From an uncultured Christensenella sp. (GTDB lineage Bacteria; Bacillota; Clostridia; Christensenellales; UBA1242), in the NCBI GenBank assembly GCA_905212505.1, contig CAJMEO010000006.1, positions 1-12,802 of the forward strand: a stretch of 12,802 nt of DNA, read 5' to 3'. The position numbers were made by a program, and so were the translations under genes. This document shows, in pieces, positions 8,713-12,802 of the stretch; positions within the stretch are counted from its first letter, which is position 1; each line of letters starts with the position of its first letter. Under the pieces are notes generated by a model that saw nothing but the letters and a program-made list of their open reading frames with translations, had not been told where the DNA came from and made no database searches.

Positions 8713-8750
8713 ACAAATATTTTAACAAATATTGCAAATTTTTACAAATA
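8713..8750. repeat. Four phased ACAAATA-like direct repeats overlapping the operon promoter
   Basis: ACAAATA occurs at 8713-8719, 8725-8731 and 8744-8750, with a variant GCAAATT at 8734-8740. Start-to-start distances are 12, 9 and 10 bases, close to one DNA turn. The copies overlap or flank both boxes of the candidate operon promoter. This arrangement would suit a regulator binding one DNA face, or intrinsic curvature. In DNA this AT-rich, chance is a real alternative. Confidence 0.4.
8719..8747 (-). promoter_or_regulatory. Candidate promoter of the lipoprotein-signal peptidase operon
   Basis: On the minus strand, TTGTAA (8742-8747) and TAAAAT (8719-8724) are separated by 17 bases. They match the sigma-A boxes at 4 of 6 and 5 of 6 positions. 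The predicted start near 8712 would leave a leader of about 25 bases carrying the AGGAG ribosome site at 8696-8700. The region is so AT-rich that other pairs exist, for example TTGACT at 8804-8809 with poorly matching -10 options, so this is the best fit and not a secure call. Confidence 0.4.
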
Positions 8751-8865
8751 AATATAAATAATTTTATTTATTTATATATAATAACCTATAATAACAACTA
8801 AAAGAAGTCAAATTTGATTAAAGTATTAATACAAAAAAGCATTTAAAAAAACTTACACTTATAAT

Positions 8866-8894
8866 TTGACAATTGAAATATTTCAATTTATAAT
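8866..8894 (+). promoter_or_regulatory. Consensus sigma-A promoter of mscL
   Basis: TTGACA (8866-8871) and TATAAT (8889-8894) are both perfect consensus hexamers, 17 bases apart. The predicted +1 is at 8901-8902, that is, at the A of the mscL ATG. The TTG that could be read as an upstream start codon is therefore the -35 box. Confidence 0.85.
8871..8888. promoter_or_regulatory. 18-bp perfect palindrome in the mscL promoter spacer (candidate operator)
   Basis: AATTGAAATATTTCAATT reads identically on both strands and spans exactly from the last base of the -35 box to the base before the -10 box. A dimeric repressor bound here would block RNA polymerase. No regulator gene lies in the window, so the binding protein is unknown, and the site could be an AT-rich coincidence. 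Confidence 0.5.
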
Positions 8895-8901
8895 AAGAAA
8901 T

Positions 8902-9543
8902 ATGAAAAAATTAAAAAAGTTTTTTGAAGAATTTAAAAAGTTTATTTCACGTGGAAATGTTGTTGACATGGCAATCGGTGTTATCGTTGCAAGCGCCTTC
9001 ACGGCAATTGTAACTGCACTGACAAACAAAATTATCATGCCATGCATAAATTGGTTGCTATCTCTTGGCGGAACAAATGGTCTTGAATCGGCTTATACGT
9101 TTTTAAAGAAAGTTTATACAATTGATGCTGAAGGAAATCAAATTGTTGACCTTGCAAAAAGCATTTATATTGATTGGGGTGCGTTTTTAACAGCAATTTT
9201 AAATTTCTTTATTATTGCGTTCATTTTATTCTTAATTTTGAAAGCTTTTAATGCAGCAACAAAATTCACAAAAGAAATAAATCAAAAAATTGTGTTATTA
9301 AGCAAAAAAGAACTTAAAAAATTGAAAAAACAAGGTTTGTCTGAAGAAGAAATCAAAAAGGTTGAAGAACAAAAAGCACAAGAAGTTGCACAAAAACCTG
9401 TTATTCCACCAAAACCAACCACAGATGAATTGCTTGCTGACATTTTGAAAGAACTTAAAAAACAAAATGATGAATCTGACAAAGAAAAAGCAGACAAAGA
9501 AATAATAAATGCAGAAAACACAAGCAAAACAACTGAAAACTAG
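8902..9543 (+). CDS. mscL: Large-conductance mechanosensitive channel MscL with long C-terminal insertion
   Basis: MscL is a homopentameric membrane channel that opens under membrane tension to release solutes during hypo-osmotic shock. The protein is 213 residues from the ATG at 8902. The family N-terminus is clear: an amphipathic helix KKFFEEFKKF, then RGNVVDMAIGVIVASAF (17-33), matching the TM1 signature. Met23 and Val27 occupy the hydrophobic gate positions held by Leu19 and Val23 in E. coli. NKIIMP (42-47) closes TM1, a periplasmic-type loop follows (about 54-90), and TM2 is about 93-116. The terminal bundle helix is recognisable as PTTDELLADILKELKKQ (172-188). Between TM2 and that bundle is an extra Lys/Glu-rich, probably coiled-coil stretch (about 125-171), and a polar tail ends the protein. 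Usual MscL proteins are about 130-150 residues. The TTG 12 codons upstream is rejected as a start because it is the -35 box and lacks a ribosome site. Confidence 0.95.
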   Translation: MKKLKKFFEEFKKFISRGNVVDMAIGVIVASAFTAIVTALTNKIIMPCINWLLSLGGTNGLESAYTFLKKVYTIDAEGNQIVDLAKSIYIDWGAFLTAILNFFIIAFILFLILKAFNAATKFTKEINQKIVLLSKKELKKLKKQGLSEEEIKKVEEQKAQEVAQKPVIPPKPTTDELLADILKELKKQNDESDKEKADKEIINAENTSKTTEN

Positions 9544-9674
9544 ACGGTTATCAAAAATTATATTTAATAAAAAAGAAAATTCTAAAAAAATTTTGAATAT
9601 ATTGCTAACAATAAAAATATTAAATTTAATAAATTTGCTTAAAAAGAACAATTTAAAACTCGTCTTCAAAAACA

Positions 9675-9716
9675 AAAAAAGAACAAATTGAAGAATAAGT
9701 CAATGTGTTCTTTTTT
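9675..9716. terminator. Bidirectional intrinsic terminator between convergent genes
   Basis: AAAAAAGAACA (9675-9685) pairs with TGTTCTTTTTT (9706-9716). After one A-G mismatch, ATTGA (9687-9691) pairs with TCAAT (9700-9704), leaving an 8-base loop. The A-run before and T-run after give a U-tract on either strand, suiting both mscL and the minus-strand gene ending at 9757. The rest of 9544-9756 is AT-rich with no gene that I can support. Confidence 0.75.
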
Positions 9717-9756
9717 ATTTCACTTTTTTTAAATCATTTTTCAAAATGCATTTAAA

Positions 9757-12669
9757 TTAACCAAAGTTAAAATTTCCAGTTCCTTGATTTTCATAGAAAA
9801 CTCTGTTAACCATGTCATATAACCCAGCCTTAGAGTCTGATTTTCTAACAACAGGAATAAAATTGCGAACAAGCAAACCACTTTCATAAATTTTGCATGA
9901 ATACATTTTTGTTTGAGCAAAATTACCAAGACTAGAAGCATTCCCATCGCTATAAGTTTGATGACTTGCAAACAGTCTTAAAGGACTTCCTGCTGTAAAA
10001 CTTGTGTTTGGCAATTCATAATCTTTATCGTTTAAGGTTATTTTCCCTGCCTGCATTGAAATTTTATATCTTGACCCTGCCACTGCTTTTACAGGGATTG
10101 AACCATCGTATAAAGAATTTTGAGTTGAAGTATAATCAGCCCTAAATTGTCCGCTTAGCAAAAATAGTGTGAAACTGTTGGTTGTCATAGAGTTTCTCGC
10201 ACAGAAAAACGCAGCGTTAGAAGCAACGGAAGTTGGAGCAACGTCAATTTCTATTTTTGTGTTTTGATTTGGAGTGTAGTCAGTAAAAATATGTTGCGTG
10301 CCTGTTGATTCTAAATAACTCACTTGTGAATAGTCTGCAGAAAGAAGGCTTGTTTTGAAATCTGCACCAGATTTATTATTAACATAAAATTGTTTGTTAA
10401 CTTTGTCAAACAGCCCAGGTTTGTTATCGCTTCGTCTTATGCATGGAACAAAGTCACGAACAATAGTTCCCCCAACTTTGATTGTGCAATATTCAAGTTT
10501 CACATAGCAAAGATAACTTCCGCCCAAACTGAACAATCTAAAATCGCCGCTAGTTGTGTCCGGTGCTTTATTGAACACTTGTTGGCCATTTGCCGTTAAA
10601 GAGTCTCTTCCAGATTTTCTTGAATACAAAAGTTTATCAAAAGATGACCCACTTGCTTTTATTGTTGAGTTCGAACTAGCTCCTTTATCATAATATCCCC
10701 CAGCATTAACACCAAAATAACCACCAGAATCACCGCTATATCCCATTAGTTGCCTTGTTGAGAAATTCGTCCACATAACAGACATTTCAACATCAAAATC
10801 AGTCACCGAAGACGAAATGCTAACACCTGTGTTGATTGATTGAACACCTGTGCTTTCCAAATATTCAACCTCTTGATAGTTATAAGGAATTTCCTGACCA
10901 CTTATCACAAAATCATCACCGCTTCCAAGATTTGGATAGAACTTGTTTTCAACCAAGTCTAATAAGCCTGCTTTTGCGTCTGAATTTCTAACAGCAGGTA
11001 TGAACACTCTTTCCAAAGCACCATTGTTCGTGATTTTGCAAGAATAAATTTTTCCATAATATTTTCTATTTTCAATACTTCCATTAGTTTGCAAACCAAA
11101 CAATATGGCATTATTTACACAATTAAATTGAGTGTCAACACTTGAAGAATAATCAACAAGCACGTGATCATCCCAACAGAACACCCCATTCACAACTTTA
11201 ATCGTGTGTTTTTGTGACAATGTCCCATAGTTTATTGCCCTACTGCTTCGACTGCCATACACCAAAGCATTTATCGGAGTTACGCTATTTTGACTATGGT
11301 GCCAAATTATATATTGATTTGTACCATCACGTACTCCAAAAATAGGCATATCATGTGTATTATCTTCTGATTGAGTAACTATTTCAATATTTGTTTTATT
11401 CGTTGGTTTAAAACCTGTGTCTATCCATTGAGTTCCGTCACTTTGAATATATTCAACTTGTGAATAATCGTCTGGAATAACATACTCGCCTGCAATAAAT
11501 TCTTTTTCGGTGTTTGAATTAGCCACAAAAGTCTTGCTAACCGCTTCAAAGAAGCCAACTTTTCCGTCTGAAGTTCTAACGCTTGGGACAAAGTTTTTTA
11601 GCATTTCCCCATTTGTTCCATAAATCACAAGACGGCTTAATTCCCAACTTGCGGACCAATAGCTATCTGACCAACAGCCAAAACATGCAATTCCTGTTTG
11701 AGTGTTAGAGTTTAATGTTATACTGAATTCTTTAATTCCGTTGTTTGTTAATTGCGTTTTGTTATAATATGGCGTTGTTGTGCCAGTTAAATCAACAAAT
11801 CCTGTGCTTGAATTATCCCCAACAAAAATGTATGGTGATGACTTTGTTGTTTCTGAAGTGAAGGTTGAAAAAAGCATTGGTTGATCGCTTGGAACTGATG
11901 TGAACTGCATTGCAACATCAATTTTTGAAATATCTTTCCACGCAACACTGGTGTTCAACCCATTGTTATAACTGTATGTTGCGTTATTGGTTCCAATAAT
12001 TTTTTCAACTTTCATATAGCCACTTGGAAGATAATCAATAAGCATTGATTGAGCCATCTCTTCACTTAAATTTGCTTGTTGAATTGCCAAAATTTGGCAA
12101 TATACAGTTGTGCTTGTGTTTTGACCTTCATAGTCGGTTGAAATTGTTGCCGCAATATTCATTGGATGAGTTTCGTCTTTTGTTATTTTACCAACCTTTT
12201 TGTCAACAAAAGTTTTTGTTTCATCGCCCTGAACCCAAGTGTTAAGCCCATTAGTTTGATAAATAACAAGATTGCTGCTTGCATCTTTTGTTCCGTCAGC
12301 AAAGTAAATTGCATCTTCAAACACACCCATTGTGTCGGTTATTTTAACAACATAATAAGCATTGGCACTAATTTGTTCAAGCCCAACATTCAAGTTTAAC
12401 TTTACAACATCACCTGGCATAATTTTTCCACCAGTTTGATATTCGATATATTTTCTGTCTATATTAAAAGTTAAAGTTTCAGAAGTTATTTTATTTCCAT
12501 CATCATCGGTTATTTTCAAGGCAATACTGCCAAATCGCATACTTAATGATTTTTCTTTTTTGTCGGTGAACCAAGCATAAGTAAAACTGATGCTAAACAA
12601 AATTATTAGCACCAACATTAAACCAACAAAAATTTTTGAACGCTTGTTTGACTTCTTTACCTTTTCCAT
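9757..12669 (-). CDS. SipW-class secreted protein with four tandem LamG/lectin-like modules
   Basis: A 970-residue exported protein. A basic N-terminus (MEKVKKSNKRSK) and hydrophobic segment (13-29) lead into TYAWFTD (30-36), the hallmark of signals cut by SipW-type peptidases. Residues about 37-205 look like the TasA/CalY beta-sandwich, including a 'MPGDVVKLNL' strand. Four modules of about 180-200 residues follow (starting near 214, 398, 593 and 775). Each opens 'P..Y..VEYIESTGTQ.I.TG' and closes 'KIYSCKI...G.L.R.FIP..R.SD.K.GL.D.V...FY.N.G.G.F', a unit I recognise from surface and phage-tail proteins of gut Firmicutes and read as a concanavalin/LamG-like jelly roll. No LPXTG, SLH or C-terminal helix is seen, so it is likely released or bound non-covalently. 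The ATG has AAGGA 4 nt upstream. It faces mscL and shares a terminator with it. The SipW-like peptidase at 982-1581 is a plausible processing enzyme. Sugar binding is inferred only. Confidence 0.85.
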   Translation of the reverse strand: MEKVKKSNKRSKIFVGLMLVLIILFSISFTYAWFTDKKEKSLSMRFGSIALKITDDDGNKITSETLTFNIDRKYIEYQTGGKIMPGDVVKLNLNVGLEQISANAYYVVKITDTMGVFEDAIYFADGTKDASSNLVIYQTNGLNTWVQGDETKTFVDKKVGKITKDETHPMNIAATISTDYEGQNTSTTVYCQILAIQQANLSEEMAQSMLIDYLPSGYMKVEKIIGTNNATYSYNNGLNTSVAWKDISKIDVAMQFTSVPSDQPMLFSTFTSETTKSSPYIFVGDNSSTGFVDLTGTTTPYYNKTQLTNNGIKEFSITLNSNTQTGIACFGCWSDSYWSASWELSRLVIYGTNGEMLKNFVPSVRTSDGKVGFFEAVSKTFVANSNTEKEFIAGEYVIPDDYSQVEYIQSDGTQWIDTGFKPTNKTNIEIVTQSEDNTHDMPIFGVRDGTNQYIIWHHSQNSVTPINALVYGSRSSRAINYGTLSQKHTIKVVNGVFCWDDHVLVDYSSSVDTQFNCVNNAILFGLQTNGSIENRKYYGKIYSCKITNNGALERVFIPAVRNSDAKAGLLDLVENKFYPNLGSGDDFVISGQEIPYNYQEVEYLESTGVQSINTGVSISSSVTDFDVEMSVMWTNFSTRQLMGYSGDSGGYFGVNAGGYYDKGASSNSTIKASGSSFDKLLYSRKSGRDSLTANGQQVFNKAPDTTSGDFRLFSLGGSYLCYVKLEYCTIKVGGTIVRDFVPCIRRSDNKPGLFDKVNKQFYVNNKSGADFKTSLLSADYSQVSYLESTGTQHIFTDYTPNQNTKIEIDVAPTSVASNAAFFCARNSMTTNSFTLFLLSGQFRADYTSTQNSLYDGSIPVKAVAGSRYKISMQAGKITLNDKDYELPNTSFTAGSPLRLFASHQTYSDGNASSLGNFAQTKMYSCKIYESGLLVRNFIPVVRKSDSKAGLYDMVNRVFYENQGTGNFNFG
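9760..12030 (-). repeat. Four tandem lectin-like modules (protein-level repeats)
   Basis: Modules lie at about 11479-12030, 10894-11478, 10348-10893 and 9760-10347 (first to fourth in reading order). The first is divergent, with GYMKVEKIIGTNN in place of the 'VEYxxSxGxQ' opening and VIYGTNGEMLKNFVPSVRTSDG at its close. The other three keep both signatures (YSQVEYIQSDGTQ, YQEVEYLESTGVQ, YSQVSYLESTGTQ). Divergence between copies indicates old duplications and possible ligand diversification. Confidence 0.8.
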
Positions 12670-12802
12670 TTTATCCTTGAATAAATTTAATTTTAGTAAT
12701 AAATTAAGACCTTGTTATTTTATTTTTCCATTTCAAACAAAAAACTATGCTTAATTTATTGAATTTTGCAAGTATTATCTAAGTCCGCTTAAATATATTA
12801 TA
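12670..12802 (-). promoter_or_regulatory. Upstream region of the 970-residue protein gene, with ribosome binding site
   Basis: AAGGA at 12674-12678 precedes the ATG by 4 bases and supports the start. Above it the DNA is AT-rich. The best promoter-like pair on the minus strand is TTGCAA with CATAGT 16 bases on, each 4 of 6 to consensus, too weak to call firmly. No gene is seen from here to the window edge. Confidence 0.4.

Noticed and set aside
8746..8773. AT-only inverted repeat (AAATAAAT...ATTTATTT) as a terminator or operator
   Set aside because: It has only A-T pairs and a 12-base loop in a stretch of nearly pure A/T; it is not stable enough and is likely chance.
8866..8901. TTG start extending MscL by 12 residues
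   Set aside because: The TTG is the first half of a perfect -35 box, no ribosome site precedes it, and the ATG at 8902 gives the normal family N-terminus.
9619..9630. ATTAAATTTAAT, a 12-bp palindrome downstream of mscL
   Set aside because: It is short and entirely A/T, in a region where such palindromes arise often, with no promoter or gene start beside it.
9298..9675. A 125-residue Phe-rich frame antisense to mscL
   Set aside because: It is the mirror of a Lys-rich coding region; the Phe/Leu richness comes from complementing AAA and AAG codons, and no start signal is visible.
9509..9691. A 60-residue plus-strand frame after mscL
   Set aside because: It overlaps the end of mscL, is low-complexity Lys/Asn/Ile/Leu as expected from AT-rich DNA, has no ribosome site, and runs into the terminator stem.
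9757..12669. Prophage tail or receptor-binding protein
   Set aside because: The repeat unit is common in phage tail proteins, but a SipW-class signal and TasA-like N-terminus plus the absence of any phage genes favour a cellular surface protein.

Overview
The window is AT-rich bacterial DNA (GC visibly near 30%) using the standard code: long genes read through with TGG for Trp, and TGA ends the signal peptidase gene. Purine-rich Shine-Dalgarno sites, a near-perfect sigma-A promoter, an MscL channel and SipW-class secretion signals point to a low-GC Gram-positive (Bacillota). The giant Fn3/GLUG lipoprotein and the tandem lectin-like repeat protein recall uncultured gut Clostridia or Bacilli. 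That placement is inference; no marker gene is present.

Layout. From 8686 down to the left edge, four tightly packed minus-strand genes form one likely operon: a 2362-residue surface lipoprotein (1598-8686), a divergent SipW-like type I signal peptidase (982-1581), and two small secreted proteins of TasA/camelysin type (413-985 and 1-406, the last cut by the window edge). The lower three start with gaps of 16 bp, a 4-bp stop/start overlap and 6 bp, so they are probably translationally coupled. A 215-bp intergenic region (8687-8901) separates this operon from a divergent plus-strand mscL gene (8902-9543). MscL converges on another minus-strand gene (9757-12669), with a bidirectional hairpin terminator at 9675-9716 between them. 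That last gene encodes a 970-residue secreted protein with a textbook SipW-class signal (TYAWFTD) and four tandem lectin-like modules.

How the genes may work together. SipW-type peptidases in Bacillus process TasA-family proteins that assemble into extracellular fibres. Here a SipW-like peptidase sits beside two TasA/camelysin-like proteins, a very long lipid-anchored multidomain protein lies at the head of the operon, and a further SipW-class substrate is encoded nearby. The simplest reading is a cell-surface or matrix locus: peptidase, small candidate subunits, membrane-tethered stalk or adhesin, and a multi-lectin secreted protein. The peptidase's active-site motif is unusual (TNSSAP where SGSMEP is expected). 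mscL appears to be an unrelated housekeeping gene, but its promoter is notable: consensus boxes, an 18-bp perfect palindrome filling the spacer, and a predicted transcription start at the ATG, suggesting a leaderless mRNA.

No rRNA, tRNA, CRISPR array, insertion sequence or prophage module was recognised, and no stretch over 300 bases lacks a gene.
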